Below, in pieces: positions 26,884 to 35,225 of a DNA stretch of 64,000 bases. Source of the stretch: an uncultured Muribaculaceae bacterium. GTDB taxonomy: Bacteria > Bacteroidota > Bacteroidia > Bacteroidales > Muribaculaceae. Made by a program: the position numbers and the translations under genes. Location of the stretch: contig CAJTQV010000001.1 in the NCBI GenBank assembly GCA_910578385.1, positions 186,001 to 250,000 of the forward strand, written 5' to 3'. The notes beneath the pieces are model-generated. The model was not told the DNA's origin, ran no database searches, and saw only the letters and a program-made list of their open reading frames with translations. How positions within the stretch are numbered: the first letter of the stretch is position 1; each line of letters starts with the position of its first letter.

Positions 26884-27681
26884 ATGAAAATCATTAACAG
26901 AAACATATTGGTAGCCGCCGGTTTCGCGACGGCTCTCACCGCGCTGCCCTGGGGGCAGAAGGGTCATGATACAGTAGCGTATATAGCTGAGTGCCATCTC
27001 ACTCCCGAAGCAAAAGCCGCTGCCGAAGAGCTGCTCGACGGCAAATCTATCGTCTATTACGCCAACTGGATGGACAATGCCTCGCACACTCCCGAATATG
27101 CCTACACAAAGACCTGGCATTACAAGAATATAGATGCCGACGAGACATTTGCCGAAGCAAAGCTCAATGACAAGGGTGACATCGTGACCGCACTCAACGA
27201 GCAGATTCTCGTTCTGGGCGACACCACAAAATCGAAAGAGGAGCGTGCATTGGCTCTGAAAATGGTTGTGCATTTCCTTGGCGACATGCACCAGCCTATG
27301 CACCTCGGACGACTCAGTGACCTCGGAGGCAACCGCCATGAAGTGCGCTATTTCAAGAACCCTACAAATCTACACACAGTCTGGGACAGCCGCCTTGTGG
27401 AATCTGCACACAAATGGAGCTACACCGAATGGCAGCAGCAGATTGACCGCGCCACTCCCGAGGAGGAAGCCGCCATTCTCAGCCTCACGACTCCGGCTGA
27501 ATGGGCGGAGCAGACCTACGGCATATGCCGCGAAGTCTATGAGAAGACTCCTGCGGACATGAACATCGAATACACATACATTGCAGACTGGACACCGGTC
27601 ATCGAGCAGCAGTTCCTGCGTGGCGGACTCCGTCTGGCCAAGGTTCTCAATGATGTTCTCGCACCTGCGGTAAAAAAGTAA
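26884..27681 (+). CDS. S1/P1-family nuclease, exported
   Basis: 265 residues from ATG 26884. A hydrophobic signal sequence ends just before PWGQKGHDTVAYIA; in this family the mature protein starts with the Trp that, through its amino group, binds zinc. Further trinuclear-zinc ligands are visible: WMDNASHTPEY (Asp and His), WHYKNID, HFLGDMHQPMHLG, GGNRHEVRYF and NLHTVWD. Cleaves single-stranded DNA and RNA and removes 3' phosphates; exported enzymes may serve nucleotide scavenging. Its TAA stop codon is also the left target-site duplication of the inverted-repeat element that follows. Confidence 0.93.
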   Translation: MKIINRNILVAAGFATALTALPWGQKGHDTVAYIAECHLTPEAKAAAEELLDGKSIVYYANWMDNASHTPEYAYTKTWHYKNIDADETFAEAKLNDKGDIVTALNEQILVLGDTTKSKEERALALKMVVHFLGDMHQPMHLGRLSDLGGNRHEVRYFKNPTNLHTVWDSRLVESAHKWSYTEWQQQIDRATPEEEAAILSLTTPAEWAEQTYGICREVYEKTPADMNIEYTYIADWTPVIEQQFLRGGLRLAKVLNDVLAPAVKK

Positions 27682-28036
27682 GAGTCCGTCTCATAAAAAA
27701 TTTACCCATAGGGGCGGCTTATTTTTGAACTGATTCGGTTCAAGACCGCAGGGAGCAGCCTGACGGCTGTGACCGGAGGGCTTGGAGCGAAGCAGTCAAA
27801 AAGAAGCCGGACGGAGTAAATTTTAACGGATTCTGTTGTGTAAAGTTAAATTGAAAAGTATTTGAAATAAATTTTCAGCATGTCCGTTTCGATAAAAATT
27901 ACCAAAGACCCGCTGGCTTAAGCCATCTCAGGCACTTGGCTTCCAGTCACAACCGAAAGGTTGCTCCTTTCAGCCAAGCACCTGATATGACTCAATCCAG
28001 CGACCCCTATGGGTAAATTTTTTATGAGACGGACTC
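27682..28036 (+). mobile_element. MITE-like element, copy 1 (355 bp)
   Basis: A 355-bp sequence without any reading frame of note, bounded by perfect 33-bp terminal inverted repeats starting GAGTCCGTCTCAT. It is flanked by TAA on both sides (27679-27681 and 28037-28039), a 3-bp target duplication. The left TAA is the stop codon of the S1/P1 nuclease gene. A second copy lies at 53623-53977 in the opposite window orientation with 7 differences, so about 98% identity. Inside are short hairpins (GAAC...GTTC, CAGC...GCTG, CAACC-GAAA-GGTTG). TNA duplications and the end sequence resemble IS5-family elements, which may supply the transposase in trans; that is inference. Confidence 0.92.
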
Positions 28037-28057
28037 TAAACCGGAGGTGAAGACAGA

Positions 28058-28537
28058 ATGAGAAAATTCGATGAACTCAACCTTCCTCCTGTCCCGCTGC
28101 GCGTGCGCGAAGAGGATGGCGTTACCAAAGCATTTGACCCGCTTCGCAAGAAGTGGGTCGTGCTCACTCCTGAGGAATGGGTGAGACAGCATTTCACCGC
28201 CTGGCTTCAGGCCACATACCACTACCCCGCCTCGCTGATGTCGAACGAGATAGGAATTGAGGTCAACGGCACACGCAAGCGTTGCGACACAGTGGTGTTC
28301 CGCCGCGAGGGCACTCCGCTGCTTATCGTGGAGTACAAGGCTCCCGAAATAAACGTAACCCAGGCGGTGTTTGACCAGATTGTCCGCTACAACATGCGGC
28401 TCCATGCCGAATACCTTATAGTGTCGAATGGTCTGAACCATTACTGCTGCAAGATTGATTATGCAGCCAACACTTACCACTTCATACCTCAGATTCCCGA
28501 CTACCAGACACTCGCCTTTCCGGCGGCTGAAAACTGA
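28058..28537 (+). CDS. Stand-alone type I restriction R-subunit N-terminal domain protein (HSDR_N_2-like)
   Basis: 159 residues, matching only the nuclease-like N-terminal domain of HsdR: MSNEIGIEVNGTRKRCDTVVF with RREGTPLLIVEYKAP as the PD-(D/E)XK core (about 65-98), then FDQIVRYNMRL. No helicase part, and it stands 35 nt before a UvrD/PcrA helicase gene, a pairing seen in other Bacteroidota, which suggests a joint DNA-repair or defence role (inference). It has an unusually good Shine-Dalgarno sequence for this phylum, GGAGGTGA, 7 nt before the ATG. Before the element inserted, it began 18 nt after the S1/P1 nuclease stop. Confidence 0.85.
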   Translation: MRKFDELNLPPVPLRVREEDGVTKAFDPLRKKWVVLTPEEWVRQHFTAWLQATYHYPASLMSNEIGIEVNGTRKRCDTVVFRREGTPLLIVEYKAPEINVTQAVFDQIVRYNMRLHAEYLIVSNGLNHYCCKIDYAANTYHFIPQIPDYQTLAFPAAEN

Positions 28538-28572
28538 ATAAACGATTCCACCCGACGCGTGGAATATTGACA

Positions 28573-30834
28573 ATGGACTCAAAATACAATTACCTTGACG
28601 AGCTGAATCCGCAGCAACGGGCGGCGGTGGAATATTGCGACGGTCCGTCGCTTGTGATTGCCGGTGCCGGTTCGGGTAAGACCCGCGTGCTGACATACAA
28701 AATAGTACACCTGCTGCGCCTCGGCATAGAGCCTTACCGCATACTCGCGCTGACATTCACCAACAAGGCGGCGCGTGAGATGAAAGAGCGTATCTCGGCC
28801 GTGGTCGGCCCGAATGTAGCGGCCCGGCTCTGGATGGGGACTTTCCACTCCGTTTTTCTGCGCATATTGCGACGCCATGCCGACGTGATCGGCTTCAAGA
28901 GCGGTTTCACAATCTACGACTCGGCCGATTCACGCTCCCTCGTGAAAAGCATCATCAAGGAATATGGCCTTGACGAGAAGCAATACAAGGCCGCATCGGT
29001 AGCATCGCAGATTTCCAACGCGAAGAACGCGATGATGACACCGGAGCAATACCGCCGGGAATATTACGACACGGACCGGAAGTCAAAGCGGCCTATGATC
29101 TCAAGCATATTCGAGACATATGTAAAGAGATGCAAGGCGGCCAACGCGATGGACTTCGACGACATTTTGTTCCACATGAACATCCTGCTCCGCGACAATC
29201 CGGATATATGCCGTCACTATCAGGAGTTCTTCCGTTACATCCTGGTCGACGAGTACCAGGACACGAATTTTGCCCAGCACATGGTCGTGTCGCAGCTCGC
29301 AAAGCCCGACAACATGCTCTGTGTGGTCGGTGACGATGCACAGAGCATCTATTCCTTCCGGGGTGCGAATATCGGAAACATCATCAACCTCGAAAAGGCA
29401 TACCCGGGACTCCGGACATTCAAGCTGGAGCGAAACTACCGGTCTACCAAAAACATTGTCAACGCAGCCGGCAGTCTGATCGACAAGAACACACGCCAGC
29501 TTCGCAAACAGGTATATTCGGAAAATGAGACCGGAGCCCCTGTCGAGATTATCCGCACATACAGCGACATAGAAGAGGCTTATGTGGTGGCCACGGGTAT
29601 CAACGGTACCAAACTCACGGAGCATGACTCATATGAGGACTATGCCGTGCTCTACCGCACAAATGCCCAGAGCCGTGTGCTTGAGGAGGCTTTGCGCAAA
29701 CGCAACATAAGCTACCGCATTGTCGGGGGGACCGCCTTCTACCAGCGCAAGGAGATCAAAGACATCGTGGGGTATTTCAGACTCGCCGTCAATCCCGACG
29801 ATGACGAGGCCCTGCGCCGTATCATCAATTTCCCGGCCCGAGGTATTGGCGAGACCACATTGAAGAAAATCCAGGCCGCAGCATCGGCAGCCGAGGTCAG
29901 CATGTGGACTGTCCTCGACAACCCCGATCAATACACGACAGGGGTAAACAGCGGCACACAGAAGAAACTCAACGCGTTTGTCGACATGATCCATGAATTC
30001 ATAGCGGACAATGAAAAATCAAACGCCTACGAGCTCGGGCAGTTGATTTACAACCGCACCGGAATACTTCTCCTCTATGCCCACGACAACACCCCCGAGA
30101 GCATATCCCGTCAGGAAAACCTTTCTGAAATGCTGAACGGTCTCAAAGATTTCGTGGACATACGTCAGGAGAGCGGCGAAGGTAACATTGACATGGCTTC
30201 CTTCCTGTCGGAGATTTCACTCGCCACCGATGCCGACGAAAAAGACAAGAGCAACGAGCCTAAGGTTACCTTGATGACTGTTCATGCTGCCAAGGGTCTT
30301 GAGTTCAAGCATGTCTACATAGTCGGAGCGGAGGAGGAACTTTTCCCTTCGGCAATGGCAATGAACACACTCGCCGAGGTCGAGGAGGAACGACGGCTTA
30401 TGTATGTGGCCATCACCAGAGCGCGTAAGAGCTGCGTGATAACACACGCAAAGACCCGCTTCCGCAACGGTCAGACCAAGATGACATCCCCTTCGCGCTT
30501 CCTGGCCGACATTGACCCGCGGTACATCCATGCTGAGGATTCCGGAATGAAGTCAACGCCAAGCCGCGAGCCTTCTCCTTCATTCACTTTCACGGCTCCG
30601 CGCACACCGTTACGGCCGCTTAAATCGGTAAGAAGTGCCGCTGCCGGCAACGACGCTCCGCAATACACACTCGACCAGCTCTCAGTGGGAGTGCGTATAG
30701 AACATGCAAAATTCGGCACAGGTGTAATCACCAAGACCGGAAGCATAAGCGGCGAACCGAGTATCACCGTGCAGTTTGACACAACCGGTACGAAAAACCT
30801 GCTGCTGCGTTACGCAAAATTCAAGCTGCTTTAA
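28573..30834 (+). CDS. pcrA: UvrD/PcrA-type superfamily 1 DNA helicase
   Basis: 753 residues, 3'-5' helicase of nucleotide-excision and recombination repair. All SF1 motifs are visible: Q-motif LNPQQRAAVEY, motif I IAGAGSGKTRVLTY (about 34-47), Ia LTFTNKAAREMKER, II LVDEYQDTNFAQH, III VVGDDAQSIYSFRGAN, IV ERNYRSTKNIV, V LMTVHAAKGLEFKHVYIVG, VI EEERRLMYVAITRARK. The C-terminus (SVGVRIEHAKFGTGVITK) is the Tudor-like domain of PcrA that contacts RNA polymerase. Start at ATG 28573, two codons after an in-frame TTG. Likely co-transcribed with the HSDR_N-type gene and nspC. Confidence 0.95.
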   Translation: MDSKYNYLDELNPQQRAAVEYCDGPSLVIAGAGSGKTRVLTYKIVHLLRLGIEPYRILALTFTNKAAREMKERISAVVGPNVAARLWMGTFHSVFLRILRRHADVIGFKSGFTIYDSADSRSLVKSIIKEYGLDEKQYKAASVASQISNAKNAMMTPEQYRREYYDTDRKSKRPMISSIFETYVKRCKAANAMDFDDILFHMNILLRDNPDICRHYQEFFRYILVDEYQDTNFAQHMVVSQLAKPDNMLCVVGDDAQSIYSFRGANIGNIINLEKAYPGLRTFKLERNYRSTKNIVNAAGSLIDKNTRQLRKQVYSENETGAPVEIIRTYSDIEEAYVVATGINGTKLTEHDSYEDYAVLYRTNAQSRVLEEALRKRNISYRIVGGTAFYQRKEIKDIVGYFRLAVNPDDDEALRRIINFPARGIGETTLKKIQAAASAAEVSMWTVLDNPDQYTTGVNSGTQKKLNAFVDMIHEFIADNEKSNAYELGQLIYNRTGILLLYAHDNTPESISRQENLSEMLNGLKDFVDIRQESGEGNIDMASFLSEISLATDADEKDKSNEPKVTLMTVHAAKGLEFKHVYIVGAEEELFPSAMAMNTLAEVEEERRLMYVAITRARKSCVITHAKTRFRNGQTKMTSPSRFLADIDPRYIHAEDSGMKSTPSREPSPSFTFTAPRTPLRPLKSVRSAAAGNDAPQYTLDQLSVGVRIEHAKFGTGVITKTGSISGEPSITVQFDTTGTKNLLLRYAKFKLL

Positions 30835-30888
30835 GGACCGAAACCACCAAGATCTGTCTCACTCACTTAGCTGAAACCAATCCAAGAC

Positions 30889-32055
30889 ATGACAAAGATA
30901 CAGACACCATACTACATAGTTTATGAGAGCCGCCTGCGTGCCAACCTCGAAAAACTCCAGCGCGTCAGCCGCGAGGCAAACCTGAAAATCATCATGGCAT
31001 TCAAGGCCAACGCGCTGTGGAAAACCTTCCCCGTGATAAAGGAATATTTCACGGCCTCGACAGCAAGCTCGCTCAATGAGATGAAACTGTCGCTTGAGTT
31101 CCTCGGCTCGGACGTACATGCTTATTGTCCGGTCTATACCGACGCATCCTTCCCGGAGTTTCTTGAGGGCTGCTCGCACATTACTTTCAATTCACTCGCC
31201 CAGTTCCGCAAGTATTACCCGCAGATGAAGGCGCATGGCCGTCATGTGTCCGCCGGTCTGAGGGTCAATCCGCATTGCAGCGTGATAGAGACAGACATCT
31301 ACAACCCCTGCAAACCCGGCTCCCGATTCGGAGAGAATCCCGAGAACCTTCGTGACGGACTGCCTGAGGGAATCGAGGGTTTGCATTTTCATGCCCTCTG
31401 TGAGTCATCGAGCTACGACCTCGAAGCGGTTCTTGAGGCATTTATCGCACAGTACGGACATCTCCTTCCCCATGTGAAATGGCTCAACATGGGGGGCGGA
31501 CATCTTATTACGCGCAAGGATTACGACACGGACCATCTTGTCCGTATTATCAACTCGCTCCATGAGCGGTATCCCCACCTCGAACTGATCATCGAGCCAG
31601 GCAGCGCATTCACATGGCAGACCGGCGACCTTGTAACCGAGGTGCTCGACGTTGTCGAGGACGCGGGAATACGCACGGCTATCATTGACGCCTCGTTCGC
31701 TTGCCACATGCCCGACTGTCTTGAGATGCCCTACAAGCCCGCGATTGCGGAAGCTCTTCCCGATGAAGGGGGTGCCACGCGCAACGAAGGACGCGGCATG
31801 GAACATGAGGGAATCCCCTACCGTCTCGGCGGCAACTCATGTCTCAGCGGCGACTTTGTGGGAGACTGGCGTTTTGCACGCCCGCTTCAGGCCGGAGACC
31901 GCCTCACTCTTCTCGACATGAACCATTACACAACGGTGAAGACAAACATGTTCAACGGCATCCAGCATCCATCCATCTGGTTCCAGCCTCTGGAGGGAGA
32001 ACCGCAACTGCTCCGCGAATTTACCTACGACGACTATAGGTCGCGTATGGATTAG
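30889..32055 (+). CDS. nspC: Carboxynorspermidine/carboxyspermidine decarboxylase
   Basis: Last step of the alternative spermidine route typical of gut Bacteroidota: decarboxylates carboxyspermidine or carboxynorspermidine. 388 residues, fold type III PLP enzyme: pyridoxal-phosphate lysine K39 in MAFKANALW, HFHALCESSSYD, NMGGGHLITRKDYD (phosphate-binding), IEPGSAFTWQTG, DASFACHMPDCLEMPYKP, and GGNSCLSGDFVGDW. The partner dehydrogenase is not in this window. 54 nt after pcrA, possibly in the same transcript; followed by a long palindromic terminator. Confidence 0.94.
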   Translation: MTKIQTPYYIVYESRLRANLEKLQRVSREANLKIIMAFKANALWKTFPVIKEYFTASTASSLNEMKLSLEFLGSDVHAYCPVYTDASFPEFLEGCSHITFNSLAQFRKYYPQMKAHGRHVSAGLRVNPHCSVIETDIYNPCKPGSRFGENPENLRDGLPEGIEGLHFHALCESSSYDLEAVLEAFIAQYGHLLPHVKWLNMGGGHLITRKDYDTDHLVRIINSLHERYPHLELIIEPGSAFTWQTGDLVTEVLDVVEDAGIRTAIIDASFACHMPDCLEMPYKPAIAEALPDEGGATRNEGRGMEHEGIPYRLGGNSCLSGDFVGDWRFARPLQAGDRLTLLDMNHYTTVKTNMFNGIQHPSIWFQPLEGEPQLLREFTYDDYRSRMD

Positions 32056-32134
32056 GCCGAAAACAGAAATTTCATGGCGAAATCACGCAGATATTTTTGC
32101 ACTGAATAAAACTGCCTGATATTTCACAAATTAG

Positions 32135-32181
32135 ATATTTTGGAAAACTTTGAAATTTCAAAGTTTTCCAAAATATTTTTT
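32135..32181 (+). terminator. 42-bp perfect AT-rich palindrome, probable terminator of nspC
   Basis: Arms of 21 bp (32135-32155 with 32156-32176) with no spacer, followed by TTTTT. The top of the stem must open to form a loop. It lies 80 nt after nspC. The region 32056-32422 holds this palindrome, a promoter and a structured leader but no gene. Confidence 0.75.
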
Positions 32182-32268
32182 ATATACCTTATTTTCAGCA
32201 TATTAAAATTTATAGAGACACAAAAAGTTTCCCAAAACCAAAACTTTTGAAAATTTAAGACGTTAAAT

Positions 32269-32299
32269 TTTGTGGATTTCAAATTATGTTGTAATTTTG
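32269..32299 (+). promoter_or_regulatory. Promoter of nrdD-nrdG
   Basis: TTTG (32269-32272), 19 nt, TAATTTTG (32292-32299): an exact match to the Bacteroidota consensus with ideal spacing. Start is expected near 32306, giving a leader of about 117 nt. Confidence 0.85.
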
Positions 32300-32303
32300 T
32301 ACC

Positions 32304-32401
32304 GGCTTTCCGGAAGGCCATTCAAGATACCTGAAGGGAAAGCCTGAATAAACCGAAACAAAGCCACGCGAGGGTTGCAATCCGGACGTGGCGATAACCC
32401 T
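32304..32401 (+). ncRNA. Structured 5' leader of nrdD with a possible H-type pseudoknot
   Basis: GGCTTTCC (32304-32311) pairs with GGAAAGCC (32337-32344) around an inner TTCA/TGAA helix; the same left arm could instead pair with the adjacent GGAAGGCC, so two folds compete. Then GCCACG (32363-32368) pairs with CGTGGC (32387-32392), and its loop AGGGTT (32371-32376) pairs with AACCCT (32396-32401) downstream, a 6+6-bp H-type pseudoknot ending 21 nt before the ATG. It does not contain the B12-box of cobalamin riboswitches. Role unknown; a nucleotide- or redox-responsive control of translation is inference. Confidence 0.6.
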
Positions 32402-32422
32402 GAAAATCATAATTCCACCAAG

Positions 32423-34627
32423 ATGATACAGACAGTTGTGAAGCGCGACGGACGCGTAGTCGGATACAATGAGGAGAAAATCAAGGCAGCAATCCGCAAG
32501 GCCATGCTCACCACAGAGATGGGCGAGGATGAGACGCTGATCCAGAAGATAACCGACCGCGTCGGCATGTCGGGCAAAGACCGCATGACTGTCGAGGAAA
32601 TTCAGGACAAGGTGGAGATTGAGCTGATGAAATCGGCCCGTAAGGATGTGGCCAAGCGTTATATCGCGTACCGCGACCAGCGCAGCATAGCACGTCGCGC
32701 AAAGACACGCGACATGTTCCTGGAGATCATCGAAGCCAAGAACAACGATGTGACACGCGAGAATGCGAACATGAATACCGACTCCCCGGCCGGCATGATG
32801 ATGAAGTTCGCGAGCGAGACCACAAAACCATTCGTTGACGACTATCTGCTCACCGCAGCCGTAAAGCAGGCTGTCAAGAACAACTACATCCATATCCACG
32901 ATAAGGACTACTACCCCACAAAGAGCCTTACCTGCGTGCAGCACCCGCTTGACCGGATTCTTGAGCGCGGGTTCGTGGCCGGCCATGGCGAGTCGCGTCC
33001 GGCCAAGCGCATAGAGACAGCAAGCGTCATTGCCTGTATCTCTCTCGAAACAGCACAGAACGAGATGCACGGCGGCCAGGCCATCCCGGCTTTTGACTTC
33101 TATCTCGCTCCGTTCGTTCGCCGCTCATATATAGAGGAGGTGAAGACCCTCGAACAGCTCACAGGCGAGAACCTCTCCGACCTTTACGAAGCGGAAATCG
33201 ATGATTTCCTCAAGAAGGATCTCGAAGGCATGACCGGAAAGGAAAGATACATGCAGCATGCCATCAACAAGACCGTGGAGCGCGTTCATCAGTCGATGGA
33301 GGCTTTCATCCACAACATGAACACCATTCACTCCCGTGGCGGCAACCAGGTGGTATTCTCCTCTATCAACTACGGTACCGACACTTCGGCAGAGGGCCGT
33401 TGCGTGATCCGCGAGCTGCTTAAATCAACTTACGAGGGTGTGGGCAATGGCGCGACAGCCATCTTCCCTATCCAGATATGGAAAAAGAAACGCGGCGTGA
33501 GCTACCTGCCCGAAGACCGCAACTACGACCTCTACAAACTGGCATGCAAGGTTACGGCGCGCCGCTTCTTCCCCAACTTCCTAAATCTCGATGCCACATT
33601 CAACCGCGATGAGGATTGGCGCGAGGACGACCCGAAACGTTATCTCCACGAGGTAGCCACAATGGGATGCCGCACACGTGTGTTCGAGAACCGTTACGGT
33701 GAACGCACCTCGGTAGGACGCGGAAACCTGTCGTTCACCACGGTCAACATCGTACGTCTCGCCATCGAGGTAATGAATGTGCAGGACAAGGAGGAGCGCA
33801 TAGAACGCTTCTTTGAGAAACTCGATGATGTTCTTGACATTACGGCACGACAGCTCAACGAACGCTTTAACTTCCAGAAGACGGCTCTCGCCAAGCAGTT
33901 CCCGCTCGTAATGAGCGTTCTCTGGAACCATACGGAGAACCTCAAGCCGAACGACACCATCGAATCTGTGATTAACCAGGGCACACTCGGCATAGGCTTC
34001 ATCGGACTCGCGGAGTGCCTGATTGCCCTTGTCGGCAAGCACCATGGCGAGAGCGAGGAGGCGCAGGCCCTCGGTCTGAAGATTGTGAGCCATATGCGCA
34101 GCCGCGTCAATGAATATTGCGAGAAGTATGAGCACAACTATTCGGTGCTCGCGACTCCGGCCGAAGGCCTCTCGGGCAAGTTCACAAAGAAGGACCGCAA
34201 GACATTCGGTGTGATTCCGGGTGTGACCGACAAGGACTACTATACCAACTCCAACCACGTACCGGTGTACTATCACTGCTCTCCGCGCCATAAGGCGAAA
34301 ATCGAGGCTCCCTATCATCCCCTCACAACCGGCGGCCACATCTTCTATGTGGAGATTGACGGCGACGCGACGCACAATGAGGAGTCGATCATGCAGATTG
34401 TGGACATGATGGACCAGTACAATCTCGGTTACGGTTCAGTGAACCATAACCGCAACCACTGCCCCAAATGCGGCTACGAGAACGCCTCGAAAGATGAGAC
34501 AACCTGCCCGAAGTGCGGAACTCATTTCGAGACCATACAGCGCATCACCGGTTATCTTGTGGGCACCACCGACCGCTGGAACTCCGGCAAGCTCGCCGAG
34601 CTCCACGACAGGATCGTACACAAGTAA
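32423..34627 (+). CDS. nrdD: Anaerobic ribonucleoside-triphosphate reductase
   Basis: Glycyl-radical enzyme that makes deoxynucleotides without oxygen. 734 residues from ATG 32423 (MIQTVVKRDGRVVGYNEEK). An N-terminal ATP-cone (about 1-90) is the allosteric activity site; the barrel includes HIHDKDYYPTKSLTC and SRGGNQVVFSSINYGTD. The C-terminal zinc site has C680, C683, C695 and C698 (CPKCGYENA, CPKCGTHFE), and the glycyl radical loop is ITGYLVGTTDRW with the radical Gly near 710. All key residues present. Operon with its activase nrdG, 41 nt downstream; leader as described at 32304. Confidence 0.97.
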   Translation: MIQTVVKRDGRVVGYNEEKIKAAIRKAMLTTEMGEDETLIQKITDRVGMSGKDRMTVEEIQDKVEIELMKSARKDVAKRYIAYRDQRSIARRAKTRDMFLEIIEAKNNDVTRENANMNTDSPAGMMMKFASETTKPFVDDYLLTAAVKQAVKNNYIHIHDKDYYPTKSLTCVQHPLDRILERGFVAGHGESRPAKRIETASVIACISLETAQNEMHGGQAIPAFDFYLAPFVRRSYIEEVKTLEQLTGENLSDLYEAEIDDFLKKDLEGMTGKERYMQHAINKTVERVHQSMEAFIHNMNTIHSRGGNQVVFSSINYGTDTSAEGRCVIRELLKSTYEGVGNGATAIFPIQIWKKKRGVSYLPEDRNYDLYKLACKVTARRFFPNFLNLDATFNRDEDWREDDPKRYLHEVATMGCRTRVFENRYGERTSVGRGNLSFTTVNIVRLAIEVMNVQDKEERIERFFEKLDDVLDITARQLNERFNFQKTALAKQFPLVMSVLWNHTENLKPNDTIESVINQGTLGIGFIGLAECLIALVGKHHGESEEAQALGLKIVSHMRSRVNEYCEKYEHNYSVLATPAEGLSGKFTKKDRKTFGVIPGVTDKDYYTNSNHVPVYYHCSPRHKAKIEAPYHPLTTGGHIFYVEIDGDATHNEESIMQIVDMMDQYNLGYGSVNHNRNHCPKCGYENASKDETTCPKCGTHFETIQRITGYLVGTTDRWNSGKLAELHDRIVHK

Positions 34628-34668
34628 GAACCCGGTTGGGAACCGGTTCAAGGTCTTTAACGCAGACA

Positions 34669-35136
34669 ATGATGAAAGTCAGGATACTTGACATAATAAG
34701 AGGTACAACAGTGGATGGTCCGGGTTTCCGGACCTCCATCTATTTTGCGGGGTGCCGTCACGCCTGCCCCGGTTGTCATAACCCGCAGTCGTGGGACTTT
34801 GACGGAGGCACGGAGATGGATCTGGATGAAATCATGGAGATTGTGCGTGATGAGGATTTCGATGTCACCCTTTCGGGCGGCGACCCGCTATATCAGCCTG
34901 AGGTGGTCGGCGAACTGGCAAGGCGTATCCGGGAGACGGGACATACCGTTTGGGTATACACCGGCTTCACATGGGAACAGATTCAGGAAAGCCCCCGACT
35001 CCGGAATGCCCTGAATGATGTCGAGGCGATTGTAGAAGGCCCGTTCATCGAGACGTTACGCGATACCGACCTGCGCTTCAGGGGTTCGTCCAACCAGCGG
35101 ATCATCTATCTTGACCGCGGTATAGAGCAATCCTGA
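34669..35136 (+). CDS. nrdG: Anaerobic ribonucleotide reductase activating protein
   Basis: Radical-SAM activase that installs the glycyl radical on NrdD. 155 residues; the 4Fe-4S cluster motif CRHACPGC gives C29, C33 and C36 (CxxxCxxC), followed by HNPQSWDFDGG and the SAM-binding LSGGDPLYQPE. ATG codons at 34669 and 34672 are both possible starts. The gap after nrdD holds a small CCGGTT/AACCGG hairpin that may tune expression of nrdG. Confidence 0.96.
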   Translation: MMKVRILDIIRGTTVDGPGFRTSIYFAGCRHACPGCHNPQSWDFDGGTEMDLDEIMEIVRDEDFDVTLSGGDPLYQPEVVGELARRIRETGHTVWVYTGFTWEQIQESPRLRNALNDVEAIVEGPFIETLRDTDLRFRGSSNQRIIYLDRGIEQS

Positions 35137-35162
35137 CACTGACACACAGGCATTCCAAAACA

Positions 35163-35197
35163 TGCACTTGATGTGCAAGCGACAATGATTAACTTTG
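35163..35197 (+). promoter_or_regulatory. Promoter of the metal ATPase with an inverted repeat over the -33 box
   Basis: CTTG (35167-35170), 19 nt, TAACTTTG (35190-35197). The -33 box sits in the centre of TGCAC-TTGAT-GTGCA (35163-35177), placed as a repressor operator would be; the Fur-family gene downstream is an obvious candidate regulator (inference). Confidence 0.7.
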
Positions 35198-35225
35198 CAG
35201 CGTAAAAACAAAATAACGAACAGTC

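Noticed and set aside
32300..32422. Cobalamin riboswitch or hammerhead ribozyme in the nrdD leader.
   Set aside because: No B12-box and no CUGAUGA/GAAA core in the needed arrangement; the GAAA triplets present are not placed correctly.
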